This document shows positions 17,561 to 27,373 of a stretch of DNA of 64,000 nucleotides, piece after piece. Every line of letters starts with the position of its first letter. The first letter of the stretch is position 1. The position numbers and the translations under genes are program-made. The stretch comes from Rhodospirillaceae bacterium. Lineage in GTDB: Bacteria; Pseudomonadota; Alphaproteobacteria; Rhodospirillales; Casp-alpha2. Under the pieces are notes generated by a model. The model saw nothing but the letters and a program-made list of their open reading frames with translations, was not told where the DNA came from and did not search any database. The DNA lies in the NCBI GenBank assembly GCA_016845145.1, contig JAERTE010000018.1, positions 162,794 to 226,793 on the forward strand. Direction: 5' to 3'.

Positions 17561-17932
17561 TCACCCCAAGACATCTGCGACCATCTTCTTGAGTGCTGTT
17601 GGATCAACGGGCTTTGTTACGTAACCGATAGCCCCTAACGCCAAGCCCGTGGCCTGATCAGAGTCCTGATCCTTTCCAGTGACGAATATCACCGGGATGT
17701 TTACCGTTACAGGATTGTTTTTGAGGGCTTTGCAAACCTCGTATCCGTCCATGTCGGGCATCATGATATCGAGGAGGATCAGGTCCGGGCGCTTTTTCTC
17801 GGCGATTTTCAGAGCGATTTTTCCGTTAACCGCCGCCTGGACCAAGTACGTCTCCGAAAGAATGGTTTTGACAACATCGATGTTGGACGGCGCATCATCG
17901 ACCACCAGGATGGTTTTTTGGATATCCATCAC
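17561..17932 (-). CDS. Single-domain (CheY-like) response regulator
   Basis: A 123-residue stand-alone receiver: acidic pair in VVDDAPSN, phosphorylatable D55 in LLDIMMPD, Thr in VTGKD and Lys in TKPVDP. There is no output domain. It lies three bases behind the receiver-phosphatase gene and resembles its receiver, so it probably shuttles phosphate within the same pathway, for example to or from the HPt domain of the hybrid kinase. The second codon is also ATG. Confidence 0.9.
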   Translation of the reverse strand: MMDIQKTILVVDDAPSNIDVVKTILSETYLVQAAVNGKIALKIAEKKRPDLILLDIMMPDMDGYEVCKALKNNPVTVNIPVIFVTGKDQDSDQATGLALGAIGYVTKPVDPTALKKMVADVLG

Positions 17933-17935
17933 CAG

Positions 17936-19108
17936 CTAAACCTCTCGAACTTGGAACCCGATAACTGAAATATCGTCCCGCCGCACTTCATCACCTTGAT
18001 ACTCAATAAATGCATCGTAGATCCGCTTTTGTTGTTCGGGCATGGAAAGGTGCTGGATTCCCAAAAGGTTCTCTCGGAAACGCCGTTTCCCATAGCTGCG
18101 GCTACGTTCACCGCCAATCTGATCAACAATGCCATCTGACGTCAGATAGAAGCGTTGGTCGTTAGTCAGTTTTATTTCGTGAGTATCATAGATTTGATCA
18201 GCCCGGATACCCCGGTAACCGAAGCTAGTTTTCGTGCCTCGGACCACATCGGCATTTCCGTTCTGGATGACCAATAGATCAAATCTCGCGCCAACGAAAC
18301 TGAGAACATTTGCATCAAGATCAATGTAACAGGCGCCGAGTTCAAGCCCATCGTCGGACTCGCCATCTTGGTGATGCTGGCCCAGCGTTTCTTGTAAAAT
18401 TCGATGGAAACCGGACATCAGCCCCTGGAGGTCGCCTTTCGAGGCAACGTTCTTTGCTTTGTCGAGCGCCCCTTTGGCGAGGAGCGTGAGGAAAGCGCCG
18501 GGCACCCCATGCCCTGTGCAGTCGGCAAGGATCACCAACAGACCATCACCCCAATAGTCACACCAATAAACATCTCCCCCGACCACATCCCGAGGTTCCC
18601 ACAAAACGAAGAAATCCTGCATAGTCGGTTTGATGATCTCCAGGTCCGGCAGGATGGAACGCTGAATTCGGCTGGCATAGTTGATGCTATGTGTCACCTT
18701 TTCAAGTGCGTCAGTTAGCAGTTTGCGTTGATCGCTCAGGGCGAGATGGGTCGCAACGCGTGCTCCCAGAATGATCGGGTTGACCGGTTTCATGATGTAA
18801 TCGGCAGCGCCGATTTCAAAGCCTCTCGCCTCGTCTTCCACGTGGTCTTTAGCAGTCAGGAAAATCACCGGAATGCTGCTGGTTTGTTCATCGCCTTTCA
18901 GGCGCCTACAGACTTCGTAGCCGTCCATGTCCGGCATCATCACATCCAACAAAATCAGATCTGGTTTCCGCCTGGCAATAAGCGCCAAAGCCGAAGCCCC
19001 ATTGATCGCTGCCTGAACATGATAGTCAGGAGCCAAGACCGCCTTAACCACATCGATATTGGCTGCGGTGTCATCAACGACAAGTATTGTGTGGCGCCGT
19101 TGGTTCAC
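17936..19108 (-). CDS. Response regulator with PP2C-type (SpoIIE/RsbU) phosphatase
   Basis: 390 residues: an N-terminal receiver ([35 protein letters not shown]) joined by a helical linker to a PPM serine phosphatase domain ([29 protein letters not shown]). Proteins of this design usually dephosphorylate an anti-sigma-factor antagonist or another phosphoprotein when the receiver is phosphorylated. No STAS-domain antagonist or HATPase anti-sigma gene lies next to it, so its target is unknown. Its start overlaps the kinase stop by 4 bases, making the kinase its obvious phosphodonor. Confidence 0.9.
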   Translation of the reverse strand: MNQRRHTILVVDDTAANIDVVKAVLAPDYHVQAAINGASALALIARRKPDLILLDVMMPDMDGYEVCRRLKGDEQTSSIPVIFLTAKDHVEDEARGFEIGAADYIMKPVNPIILGARVATHLALSDQRKLLTDALEKVTHSINYASRIQRSILPDLEIIKPTMQDFFVLWEPRDVVGGDVYWCDYWGDGLLVILADCTGHGVPGAFLTLLAKGALDKAKNVASKGDLQGLMSGFHRILQETLGQHHQDGESDDGLELGACYIDLDANVLSFVGARFDLLVIQNGNADVVRGTKTSFGYRGIRADQIYDTHEIKLTNDQRFYLTSDGIVDQIGGERSRSYGKRRFRENLLGIQHLSMPEQQKRIYDAFIEYQGDEVRRDDISVIGFQVREV

Positions 19109-22100
19109 CCGTTTTCACCCAATTCGGCGGCGTCACGAGCAGATGAAAGAATGTTCATCAACTTGGATGCCGCGTCAGCGAAATCATAGGCCGATAAGCT
19201 GCGTTTCAAAGCATCCACCGACGGATGCGCCCTCAGCCATTCCGATTTTTCACAGAGGTGCGCAAACGCCTCATCAATCATGGCATCATGATCTTCGATA
19301 CGCAGGGAAAGTCCTTCCAACTCTTTGACAAGTGCCAATGCGTCAATGGTTGGTAGCGCTGGAACGGCCACTCGCGCAGCCAGCTTATTCCTGATTTGAG
19401 CCAATAGTTCTTCCGCTTTGTCGAAGTCGTAATCGTCCAGTGCACTTGCCAATTCGCCGGCGTCGTTCGCCCAATCCGTTCCGATAGATTGCGATTTAAG
19501 CTGCTCCCCGGTCTCTGAGGCGGTGGAATCAAACTCGTCAATCTGCGCCGTCAATTGATCCAGTATGGGCTGAATATCCGAAGCTGAAGCTGAAGTCTCC
19601 GTTGTCTGCGGCGACGGTGAGGCTGTTTCCTTAACCGTCACCTCAATGGCCGCACTTAGCGCTCTTTCGGTTTCCAAGAACAATGCATCCGGCGGCGAAC
19701 CCTCATTGTCCACCAAAAACGCCTCGACGTCAGCCGCCGCAGCCTGAACTTCCGACGCGCCAATATTTCCCGCAACGCCCTTCAGTGTGTGCGCGCTACG
19801 GATCGCCGTTTCCCGGTCGCCGGCATCCAGGGCTGCTTTGATTCGCGCTACCGCATCTGTTTCGCTTTCCACAAAGCGGGCCAACAGTTTTCGTAGCGCT
19901 TTGGCGCTTCCGCCCACCCGACTGAGCGCCCCTTGCACGTCAAAGCCCGGAAGATTGGGCAAGTCGCCGTCTTCGGATTGGCGGGCGCTTCGTTTCAACA
20001 GATCGTCAGGAACAATCCGATCACCGTGTTCGATCCATTGAACCAACTTGGTGTACAGCACCTTCGGATCAATGGGCTTGCCGACGAAATCGTTCATGCC
20101 CGCATTGAGGCACTCTTCACGATCACCGCCCATGACGTTCGCGGTCATGGCAATGATTGGCAGGTCGCTGAACTTGTCCATCTTTCGTAGACGCCGCGTG
20201 GCTTCCAACCCGCCCATCACGGGCATCTGCAAATCCATCAGAACGCCGTCGAATTCTTGCGTTTCGAGCATCTCAATCGCTTCGGCACCATCGTTGGCGA
20301 TGGATATCACAAGCTGTGCCTGTTCCAAAAGCTCGGTGGCAACCTGCTGGTTGATCTCGTTATCCTCGACAAGCAAAATGCGTGCGCCGCTGATGAATTG
20401 AATGGCCTCCTCAACATGATCGGTCGATATCTGTCGCCGGCGGCCCATCGGCTCCGCAGCCATATCAAACGCCCCCATGACGGCGTCGAATAACATCGAT
20501 GGGGTGACGGGTTTGAGAATAATGCCTGAAAGGCCCATTTCATCAACTTGGTCGATGACTTCCTGGCGTCCATAGGCGGTCACCATAATAATTTTGGGCT
20601 GTGGAGATATTGCTTGGGTCTTGCGCAATTGGCGGATGGTCTCCATTCCATCCATATCCGGCATGCGCCAGTCCATGAACACCAGATTGAACGATTGTTC
20701 TTTCTCTGCAGCGCCGATCAGACGCTCGATCGCTTCTCGGCCGCTTTTGGCTTCTTCGCACGATAGTCCGAGCGCGACCAACAGATCATGCAGGATCATA
20801 CGCGAGTCCGGGCTGTCATCAACAACAAGGACTCTGTTGTTGATCAGGGCTTCGGGTAATGTCCGGGATGCATCTTCCTCAATTTCCTGTATCGGGAATT
20901 TGGCGGTAAACAGAAAAGTACTTCCGGCTCCGTGCTCGCTCTCAACCCAAATTTCGCCATCCATCATTTCGACCAACCGCTTGCTGATCGTCAATCCGAG
21001 GCCGGTTCCGCCGTACTTGCGGGTGGTTGAGGTATCGGCCTGACTAAACGCCTGGAACAAACGGTTTTGCTGTTCCTGCGTCATGCCGATGCCGCTATCT
21101 TGAAGCGAGAACTTGAGCGTCGCCGCTTCGTCATCTTCCGCCAGTTTTTCGACTCGGATGATGATCTCGCCATCATCTGTGAATTTGACGGCGTTGTTCG
21201 CAAGATTGATCAATACCTGCCCAAGCCGTAGCGAGTCGCCAATGAGACCGAGCGGTACATCGGGGCCCAGTGAAATCAGGAATTCCAAACCCTTTTCGCG
21301 GGCCTTGATCGAGATGACGTTAGACAGATTCTCCATAACTTCATCAAGACGGAACGGAACGGTTTCCATTTCCGTCTTGCCGGCTTCCATCTTTGAGAAA
21401 TCAAGAATGTCGTTGATAATCCCCAACAGCAGGTTCGCCGCATCGAAGATCTTGATCACATAATCATGCTGCTTGGCGTCTAGTTTTGTCTGCAGCGCCA
21501 GATGGCTCATGCCGATAATGGCGTTCATCGGCGTACGGATCTCGTGGCTCATTGTTGCCAGGAAGTCGGATTTAGCACTATTCGCGGCCTCGGCCTCCTG
21601 ACGCAAGACTTGCAGCTCATCGGTGGTTCGCCTGCGTTCAGCGATGTCTTTCTCAATCGATTCCGCCATTTCGTTAAACGTGGTCGCCAGTACGCCGATC
21701 TCATTGTCCGCTTTGATATTGGCACGGCGATTGTAATCCCCATCGGTCATGCCGCCGGCGATCTCCGTCAATTCCTCGATTGGCGCGATGATCTTCTTTG
21801 TCCCCCACAAATACTCGATCAGTGTAGCCGCCAAGATGATGAACAGCAGAAAACCGTAATTTCGAAATAGTTGATCCTTCTTAAGTTCGAGTTTCGCCGC
21901 CTCATCATCAGTGTGCTTGTTGACGACCGTGACAAATTCGCCGATTGACCGGAAAAAATCGACCTTTGCCGCGTAATACACCTCACTACTGAGGATCTGG
22001 CTCGCGATGGTCGGGCTGCCGTCGAAGATTGTGCTCAATGCTTCGGCTTCGATCTCCATCAAAGTGTCAGCAAGCTTCTGGCTCAATACTAACTTCGCCT

Positions 22101-22476
22101 GCTCCGCAGGCGTCGCGCCGCCGGCCTCAATCATCTCGGCAATGGCGGTCGTTTTCATGGCATCGGGAAGAGCACGACTTTCGTCGGTTTCGCTTTTTAG
22201 CAATGTCGACAGCGTGCCTCGCTGCACCGTGCTCAGTGTGTGGTACGATTCCAGGTATTCCGGGTTGATTGTGGCAGCATACGATCTGATCGCGCGCGTA
22301 CGCTCAAATGAATTGATGCGAATCTGGTCCGCGGCTCTCAAGGAAACCGATCGGCGTTGCTCACCCTCGTACAGCTCCGAACTGATGTTATCGTGCATCA
22401 TCGTGAGCGTTATCAGGCTTGCGATAACCAAACCCGATAGCAGTAGGCTTCGGTTTGATGTTTGTCGAATTTGCAT
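19105..22476 (-). CDS. Membrane hybrid histidine kinase (HAMP-HisKA-HATPase-REC-REC-HPt)
   Basis: 1123 residues. Two membrane helices (about 12-30 and 205-225) enclose a helical periplasmic sensor domain; then come HAMP, HisKA with the H-box [11 protein letters not shown], HATPase ([15 protein letters not shown]), receiver 1 ([21 protein letters not shown]), receiver 2 ([21 protein letters not shown]) and an HPt domain ([13 protein letters not shown]). About 180 residues after the HPt are unassigned, and two stretches ([13 protein letters not shown] and [13 protein letters not shown]) look like degenerate HPt helices without His. It sits between a 5TMR protein and two receivers, forming a self-contained phosphorelay. 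The ligand is unknown. Confidence 0.93.
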   Translation of the reverse strand: MQIRQTSNRSLLLSGLVIASLITLTMMHDNISSELYEGEQRRSVSLRAADQIRINSFERTRAIRSYAATINPEYLESYHTLSTVQRGTLSTLLKSETDESRALPDAMKTTAIAEMIEAGGATPAEQAKLVLSQKLADTLMEIEAEALSTIFDGSPTIASQILSSEVYYAAKVDFFRSIGEFVTVVNKHTDDEAAKLELKKDQLFRNYGFLLFIILAATLIEYLWGTKKIIAPIEELTEIAGGMTDGDYNRRANIKADNEIGVLATTFNEMAESIEKDIAERRRTTDELQVLRQEAEAANSAKSDFLATMSHEIRTPMNAIIGMSHLALQTKLDAKQHDYVIKIFDAANLLLGIINDILDFSKMEAGKTEMETVPFRLDEVMENLSNVISIKAREKGLEFLISLGPDVPLGLIGDSLRLGQVLINLANNAVKFTDDGEIIIRVEKLAEDDEAATLKFSLQDSGIGMTQEQQNRLFQAFSQADTSTTRKYGGTGLGLTISKRLVEMMDGEIWVESEHGAGSTFLFTAKFPIQEIEEDASRTLPEALINNRVLVVDDSPDSRMILHDLLVALGLSCEEAKSGREAIERLIGAAEKEQSFNLVFMDWRMPDMDGMETIRQLRKTQAISPQPKIIMVTAYGRQEVIDQVDEMGLSGIILKPVTPSMLFDAVMGAFDMAAEPMGRRRQISTDHVEEAIQFISGARILLVEDNEINQQVATELLEQAQLVISIANDGAEAIEMLETQEFDGVLMDLQMPVMGGLEATRRLRKMDKFSDLPIIAMTANVMGGDREECLNAGMNDFVGKPIDPKVLYTKLVQWIEHGDRIVPDDLLKRSARQSEDGDLPNLPGFDVQGALSRVGGSAKALRKLLARFVESETDAVARIKAALDAGDRETAIRSAHTLKGVAGNIGASEVQAAAADVEAFLVDNEGSPPDALFLETERALSAAIEVTVKETASPSPQTTETSASASDIQPILDQLTAQIDEFDSTASETGEQLKSQSIGTDWANDAGELASALDDYDFDKAEELLAQIRNKLAARVAVPALPTIDALALVKELEGLSLRIEDHDAMIDEAFAHLCEKSEWLRAHPSVDALKRSLSAYDFADAASKLMNILSSARDAAELGENG

Positions 22477-22506
22477 CTTATGTCCTAGCGGGAAATGCCG
22501 TCGATC

Positions 22507-23124
22507 CTACTTGAAGGCGACGACACCCTCTGCCCTGTGCTGCTGGAACAAAAGCGATAGTATCGTGCTGACGATGGGGAATAACGTTAACAACGGCAAC
22601 CCAATGGCATTGACGACAAGAGGCCCTTTCTCGCCCAAGGCGAAGTAAAGTAAGACCAAAATAGCAAGCTCTACAGATATGCCGAACAGGTATTGCAAAT
22701 ACAGTCTAAACTTTACGTCGAATTTAACGAGAAGATATCGCCAGACAGCCCCAACCAAAATCGCAACAATGACCGTGTAAACGCCGGGTACACCGCCGGC
22801 ACCGCCTTGGTAATAGCGGTACGATGCGCCGATAATGCCGCCGATCAGAACAATTCTCCAATTGAGGAAGATCGCGCAGCAACTCAACAACACCCAGCGC
22901 GCATCCACGAAAATGCCTTTGTGAAGGTTAATCGGGTTGCTCAATATCGCGACGGTGATCAGCCCAATTGCGACACCGGAGACAGAGATTTCCAGCATCT
23001 TACTCGGAAACTTAATATTGGTTGTCGCAAACTCATAAACACTTACAAGTGCAAGTAATATCAATGAACTAAACACAAAATCCAAGAAAAACGAACTGAA
23101 AACAAAATCCAATACATTCTGCAT
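22507..23124 (-). CDS. 5TM-5TMR_LYT-type membrane protein
   Basis: 205 residues, almost wholly hydrophobic, five to six helices, resembling the N-terminal membrane sensor of LytS-type kinases (VDARWVLLSCCAIFLNWRIVLIGG and YRYYQGGAGGVPGVY are typical of 5TM-5TMR_LYT). In most proteins this module is fused to a kinase or GGDEF domain; here it stands alone, 30 bases upstream of the hybrid kinase, and may act as its sensing partner. The N-terminus holds a 9-residue tandem duplication (LDFVFSSFF/LDFVFSSLI). Confidence 0.8.
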   Translation of the reverse strand: MQNVLDFVFSSFFLDFVFSSLILLALVSVYEFATTNIKFPSKMLEISVSGVAIGLITVAILSNPINLHKGIFVDARWVLLSCCAIFLNWRIVLIGGIIGASYRYYQGGAGGVPGVYTVIVAILVGAVWRYLLVKFDVKFRLYLQYLFGISVELAILVLLYFALGEKGPLVVNAIGLPLLTLFPIVSTILSLLFQQHRAEGVVAFK

Positions 23125-23320
23125 AATACTTTATTTCCTATGTGCACACGTGCCGCAAGCTTGATGCACAAAGATCAGGTCCAAGTGTGCATGCTGTAGT
23201 ATTCCAGATTATTTGGAATAGGTCCACACGGCCATCAGTCCTCGCCGATGCCCATCCGGCGAGAACCATGATGGCCGATTTCAAAGCCCGTGGTCCGGCA
23301 CCATCGGCGTTATCAAAACG

Positions 23321-23347
23321 TTATATTTGCGTGATCAACGCGTGAAC
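23321..23347 (+). promoter_or_regulatory. Putative OmpR-family box upstream of the Met-rich peptide gene
   Basis: GTTATA-N4-CGTGAT-N5-CGTGAA: two CGTGA half-sites start 11 bases apart, as expected for tandem binding of an OmpR-type dimer. The same arrangement, with identical spacing, occurs upstream of msrAB. It ends 83 bases before the ATG. The response regulator encoded just downstream is the likely binder. Confidence 0.6.
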
Positions 23348-23430
23348 TCGGCCCTGTTAACTGCTCATCGATACACCCGATCGCCACGACGGCGTTCGGC
23401 AACCCAAACCAAGTTTTTCAGGAGAAATCG

Positions 23431-23667
23431 ATGTTCAAAACCGTTAGCACTTTTGCCGCCGCCGCCGCCATTGCGTTGGTGAGCGGCCTTTCCGCTCCTC
23501 AGGCCGCTGAGACGAAATCGCCCGAGATGATGAAAAAAGAAGAGATGATGAAAAAAGAACAGATGATGAAAAAGGAAATGATGAAGAAAGAGGCGATGAT
23601 GAAGAAGGAAGAAATGATGAAGAAAGAGGAGATGATGAAAAAACAGGAGATGATGAAGAAAAACTAG
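23431..23667 (+). CDS. Exported methionine-rich repeat peptide (MrpX-like)
   Basis: 78 residues: a signal peptide (TFAAAAAIALVSGLSAPQAAE), then an array of eight MMKK units, mostly hexapeptides MMKKEx with one pentapeptide. The mature part has about 17 Met among some 50 residues, alternating with Lys and Glu, and no Cys. The ATG follows AGGAG. Known parallel: a periplasmic methionine-rich peptide in Azospira suillum (MrpX) scavenges hypochlorite and is recycled by methionine sulfoxide reductase. Here an exported MsrA-MsrB fusion and a two-component pair lie just downstream, and the peptide and msrAB share an upstream box. A sacrificial oxidant-sink role is therefore likely. Metal (Cu/Ag) binding by the Met pairs is the main alternative. 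Confidence 0.8.
   Translation: MFKTVSTFAAAAAIALVSGLSAPQAAETKSPEMMKKEEMMKKEQMMKKEMMKKEAMMKKEEMMKKEEMMKKQEMMKKN
23527..23664 (+). repeat. In-frame tandem repeat of 18 (one 15) bases encoding MMKKEx
   Basis: Eight units beginning ATGATGAAR, differing mainly at third codon positions (AAA/AAG, GAA/GAG). The synonymous drift suggests the array is old and kept at the protein level. Confidence 0.9.
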
Positions 23668-23748
23668 GCGACTTTACGTCGAAATAAGACAATATTTGGG
23701 ACATGATTTTTTCAATCCCAGCCATCATCTAACGGAGAGGAGTTGCTT

Positions 23749-24555
23749 ATGGTCTCATCGTCCCAGGCAATTCCTGCTCCGGATTCTGGTCAGGGCCCTA
23801 TTGCGGACTCTGGCCGCCGGATTCTGGTTGTCGAAGACGATCCCGATATCGCCTCGCTGATCTCAATGCACCTCACCGACAATGGTTTTGATGTCCACTT
23901 GGAAAGCCGGGGCGACACGGCATTGGCGGCGATAAATGCCAGAAATGCCAGAAATGCCAGAAATGCCAGTGAAGACTCCGAATTCAGTCTGATTGTGCTG
24001 GATCTCATGCTGCCAGGTCTCGACGGCCTGAGCCTGTGCCGCGAAATTCGGTCCATCAGCGGCTATGTGCCGATCTTGATGCTGACCGCCAAATCGACGG
24101 AGCTTGATCGGGTTCTGGGTCTCGAGATGGGCGCCGACGACTACCTGACCAAACCTTTCAGCGTGCCTGAGCTGCTCGCGCGCGTGAAAGCGCTGTTGCG
24201 GCGGGTTGAAGCGTTATCGGCAAAACCGCAGCAGGCAGCCGCTGCCGCCCCGATCGAAAGTAACGGAATCAAGATCGACGTTGAGAAACGCCAGGTCTTG
24301 GTTGAGGGGGTGGAGATCGATCTAACCGCGCGGGAATTCGATTTGTTGCAGCACCTGGCCAGCCGGCCCGGGCGGGTCTACAGCCGGGTCGAACTTCTCG
24401 ATCAGGTCTGGGGGTACAACTACGAAGGCTACGAGCACACCGTCAATACGCACATCAACCGGCTCCGCGCCAAAATCGAAAAAGACCCCGCCAACCCCGT
24501 CTTCGTCCAAACGGTCTGGGGTGTCGGCTACAAATTCGTGCAGCAGCGGGACTAA
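23749..24555 (+). CDS. OmpR-family response regulator
   Basis: 268 residues: receiver (ILVVEDDPDIASL; phospho-Asp in LIVLDLMLPG; TAKS; TKPFSVPELL) and a C-terminal winged helix (LTAREFDLLQHLASRPGRVYSRVELLDQVWG, TVNTHINRLRAKIE). The true start is the ATG after GGAGAGGAG; the track begins two codons earlier at TTG. The receiver contains an inserted (ARN)4 stretch from a 9-base tandem repeat, just before the phospho-Asp strand. It lies 81 bases behind the Met-rich peptide gene and 4 bases before its kinase, and probably activates the peptide gene and msrAB through the shared direct-repeat box. Confidence 0.93.
   Translation: MVSSSQAIPAPDSGQGPIADSGRRILVVEDDPDIASLISMHLTDNGFDVHLESRGDTALAAINARNARNARNASEDSEFSLIVLDLMLPGLDGLSLCREIRSISGYVPILMLTAKSTELDRVLGLEMGADDYLTKPFSVPELLARVKALLRRVEALSAKPQQAAAAAPIESNGIKIDVEKRQVLVEGVEIDLTAREFDLLQHLASRPGRVYSRVELLDQVWGYNYEGYEHTVNTHINRLRAKIEKDPANPVFVQTVWGVGYKFVQQRD
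23932..23967 (+). repeat. 9-base tandem repeat inside the response regulator gene
   Basis: Four units of A(G/T)AAATGCC, three of them identical, encoding four repeats of Ala-Arg-Asn (in register as ARNARNARNA). Unit gain or loss would keep the frame but change loop length in the receiver. Confidence 0.9.
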
Positions 24556-24559
24556 GGCC

Positions 24560-26050
24560 ATGGTGCGGACCCTCTATGCCAAGCTTTCCCTGGGCTTGCT
24601 GGTTTTGCTGATTGCCGTCGGCGCCATTTACACCGCCATCAACCTGGTCGTCACCGACAACTATTTGCGGCAGCTCAATCAAGAGGTAAACCGCCATCTG
24701 GCCCGCAACCTGGTCGCCGACCGCAACTTGATCGCCGAAGGGCGGCTCAACGACAAGGCGCTGAAGGAAACCTTCAGCCTCTATATGTCCATCAATCCTA
24801 GTATTGAGATTTACCTGTTGGACAAGGCGGGGCGCATTCTCTCGTACTCCGCCGACCCCGAAAAAATTAAGCGGAAATCGGTATCCCTGGAGCCCATCAA
24901 GGCTTTCCTCAGAATGGAAGATCCTTACCCGTTGCTTGGCGATGACCCGCGCAGCCACACGGGTCAAAAGGCCTTCTCGGTAACGGAAATGCCCGGCGCG
25001 ACAGATGACGAGGGTTATCTTTATGTCGTCTTGCGCGGTGAACAGTACGATGCCGCCGAGACCATGGCGCGCAATAGCTACTTGCTGCGTATGAGCGGTT
25101 GGGCAATGGCGGCGAGTCTGGTTTTCGGCCTGCTTGTCGGTTTACTTGCTTTCCATCTGCTGACCAGACGCCTGCGTCGCTTGACCGGGCGCATGGAAGA
25201 CTTTGCCACGCACACGATCATCGGTGACGCCGAAGATGCGGTGTCGGTTCCCGCAGGTGATGAAGTCCAGGTGCTTTCCTTTACGTTCGATCGCATGGCC
25301 GAGCAGATCGGCCAGCAGATCGAGCAGTTGCAGGAACAAGATGCCCTTCGCCGGCGCCTTGTTGCCCAGGTTTCCCACGATCTGCGCACCCCCTTGGCGT
25401 CGTTGCAGGGATATCTGGAATCAATGCAGATAAAAAGGGACACCATCAGCAACGAAGAGCGCGAGGAATTCCTGCGTATCGCGCTGCGTCAGTGCGGCCG
25501 GCTGGGGCAGATGCTGGGAGAGTTGTTCGAACTGGCGAGCTTGGATGCGCGGGAGAAACAGCCCCAGTTGGAGCCGTTCGCCTTACCGGAGTTGATCCAT
25601 GACGCGGCGGAGAAGCATCGGTTGAAAGCGGAAAGCGAAGGCAAGTCACTGGTTCTGTCGGTAGCGACCGACACGCCGTTCGCGTTTGGCGACATCGGTT
25701 TGACCGAGCGCGTGCTTGATAACCTGCTCGACAACGCCATCCGGCACACGCCCGAAAACGGCGCTATAACCGTTTCCGCGCGGGCTGAAAACGATTGGAT
25801 TGTGGTGTCGGTCCGTGACAGCGGTTCGGGTATCGCGGATGGCCATCTGGCCCATATATTCGACCCGTTTTATCGTGGTGACGGCGCCGACAAATCGGGC
25901 GCGCATGCGGGGCTGGGGCTCGCCATCGCCAAACGCATCATGGATATGCAGCAAGGCACCATTACCGCAGTCAATGTGGATGATGGTGCTGAGGGCAGTT
26001 TCGGGTCGATTTTCAGTTTTCAGCTGCCTTCGCACCGAAATACGCTCTAA
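24560..26050 (+). CDS. Sensor histidine kinase of the Met-rich peptide/MsrAB locus
   Basis: 496 residues: a membrane helix near residues 10-32, a periplasmic domain of about 140 residues (with SIEIYLLDKAGRILSYS, reminiscent of a PAS-like/sCache fold), a second helix near 178-200, HAMP, HisKA with VSHDLRTPLASL, and a HATPase domain (DNLLDNAIRHTPENG, GSGIADGH, AGLGLAIAKRIMDM). The start is the ATG four bases after the regulator stop; the track start lies inside that gene. No Cys is seen in the periplasmic part, so thiol-based oxidant sensing is unlikely; methionine oxidation or another signal is possible. Confidence 0.92.
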   Translation: MVRTLYAKLSLGLLVLLIAVGAIYTAINLVVTDNYLRQLNQEVNRHLARNLVADRNLIAEGRLNDKALKETFSLYMSINPSIEIYLLDKAGRILSYSADPEKIKRKSVSLEPIKAFLRMEDPYPLLGDDPRSHTGQKAFSVTEMPGATDDEGYLYVVLRGEQYDAAETMARNSYLLRMSGWAMAASLVFGLLVGLLAFHLLTRRLRRLTGRMEDFATHTIIGDAEDAVSVPAGDEVQVLSFTFDRMAEQIGQQIEQLQEQDALRRRLVAQVSHDLRTPLASLQGYLESMQIKRDTISNEEREEFLRIALRQCGRLGQMLGELFELASLDAREKQPQLEPFALPELIHDAAEKHRLKAESEGKSLVLSVATDTPFAFGDIGLTERVLDNLLDNAIRHTPENGAITVSARAENDWIVVSVRDSGSGIADGHLAHIFDPFYRGDGADKSGAHAGLGLAIAKRIMDMQQGTITAVNVDDGAEGSFGSIFSFQLPSHRNTL

Positions 26051-26060
26051 ATCTTCAAAT

Positions 26061-26087
26061 GTTATAGAATCGTGATAACTGCGTGAT
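26061..26087 (+). promoter_or_regulatory. Putative OmpR-family box upstream of msrAB
   Basis: GTTATA-N4-CGTGAT-N5-CGTGAT, the same layout and spacing as the box upstream of the Met-rich peptide gene, ending 93 bases before the msrAB ATG. A TATAGT 10 bases further on could be the -10 element. Confidence 0.6.
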
Positions 26088-26180
26088 TCCAGCGCGATAT
26101 AGTCGAGCGATATTCCTTTCAAGAACGATTGGCAAAATCCGTTCAGCCAATCAGGATTTTAGGATAGGAGAAATTTCGCC

Positions 26181-27350
26181 ATGAAAAAGTTAATCTTAGC
26201 GGGCATCGTCGCACTGGCCGCCGGCACGGCCCTTTCCACGATCGGGTCGGCTGAAACCGAACCGAACACACGCCCTGATAGCTTGGCCGGACTGTCAGTC
26301 GCGACGTTCGCGGGCGGCTGTTTTTGGTGTGTGGAAGCTGGGTTCGAGAAAGTGCCTGGCGTCGCGGAGGCGATCTCCGGTTACACAGGCGGTGATGAGG
26401 TTGACCCTGGGTATAAAAGCGTTTCCAGCGGGCGAACCGGACACACGGAAGCGGTTCAGGTTTATTATGACCCGGCGAAAATCAGTTACGAAGGGCTTCT
26501 TCAAGCCTATTGGCGGATTTTCGACCCGACCGACGGCACCGGATCATTTTACGACCGCGGTTCGCAGTACCGCCCGGGAATCTTTTTCAGCTCTGAGACC
26601 CAACGCCAACTGGCTGAAAAATCGCGGGCGGAACTCGCCGCATCGGGCCGTTTCGATAAGCCCATTGCGGTGGAAATCACGCCGTTTAAGATATTCTATG
26701 ACGCCGAGGACTACCATCAGGACTACTACAAGAAGAACCCGGTTCGTTACAAACTCTACACCAGCGGTTCCGGCCGTACGGATTTCGTCGAAAACGCCTG
26801 GGGGAAGGACCTGAAGGTTGATTATTCCAAGTATCAAGGCGCCAAGAGCAAATCCATGAAGGAAGCAAAGATGTCCGAGAGTGCAGCCGTCTACACGAAG
26901 CCGTCGAAAGCGGAGATTCGCGAACGCCTGACCGATATACAGTTTGACGTGACCCAGAACGACGGCACCGAACGGCCTTTCAAGAATGAGTACTGGGACA
27001 ACAAGCAACCCGGTATCTACGTCGATATCGTTACTGGTGAGCCGCTGTTTTCCTCGACCGACAAATTTAAGTCCGGCACCGGGTGGCCTAGTTTCACCCG
27101 TCCGATTGCAGAGACAAACGTGACCAGCCACACGGACCGGAAGTTTTTCATGACGCGCACGGAAGTGCGCAGCAAGATCGGCGATTCGCATTTGGGTCAT
27201 GTTTTCGATGATGGCCCTGCACCGACGGGCCTGCGCTACTGCATCAACTCGGCGTCGTTGAAGTTCATCCCGGCGGGCGAATTGGGGCAAAAGGGCTATG
27301 GCAAATATGCCAAGCTGTTTAAATCCGATATGGCCACAGCATCACGCTAA
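26181..27350 (+). CDS. msrAB: Exported peptide methionine sulfoxide reductase MsrA-MsrB fusion
   Basis: 389-residue bifunctional enzyme reducing both S- and R-methionine sulfoxide in proteins. A signal peptide ([23 protein letters not shown]) predicts export to the periplasm. The MsrA domain (about 38-200) has the catalytic GGCFWC (C47, C50) and the [12 protein letters not shown] segment; the MsrB domain (about 235-365) has [20 protein letters not shown] and catalytic C354 in RYCINSASL. The zinc-binding CxxC pairs of many MsrB proteins are absent. Periplasmic MsrAB needs a membrane electron donor such as a CcdA/DsbD-type protein, not seen here. It lies 130 bases behind the sensor kinase with its own box, and probably repairs the Met-rich peptide as well as other periplasmic proteins. 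Confidence 0.95.
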   Translation: MKKLILAGIVALAAGTALSTIGSAETEPNTRPDSLAGLSVATFAGGCFWCVEAGFEKVPGVAEAISGYTGGDEVDPGYKSVSSGRTGHTEAVQVYYDPAKISYEGLLQAYWRIFDPTDGTGSFYDRGSQYRPGIFFSSETQRQLAEKSRAELAASGRFDKPIAVEITPFKIFYDAEDYHQDYYKKNPVRYKLYTSGSGRTDFVENAWGKDLKVDYSKYQGAKSKSMKEAKMSESAAVYTKPSKAEIRERLTDIQFDVTQNDGTERPFKNEYWDNKQPGIYVDIVTGEPLFSSTDKFKSGTGWPSFTRPIAETNVTSHTDRKFFMTRTEVRSKIGDSHLGHVFDDGPAPTGLRYCINSASLKFIPAGELGQKGYGKYAKLFKSDMATASR

Positions 27351-27373
27351 CGTCACTAATGGAATGTGGGTGA

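Noticed and set aside
23527-23664. CRISPR-like array
   Set aside because: The repeats are contiguous 18-base coding units without spacers.
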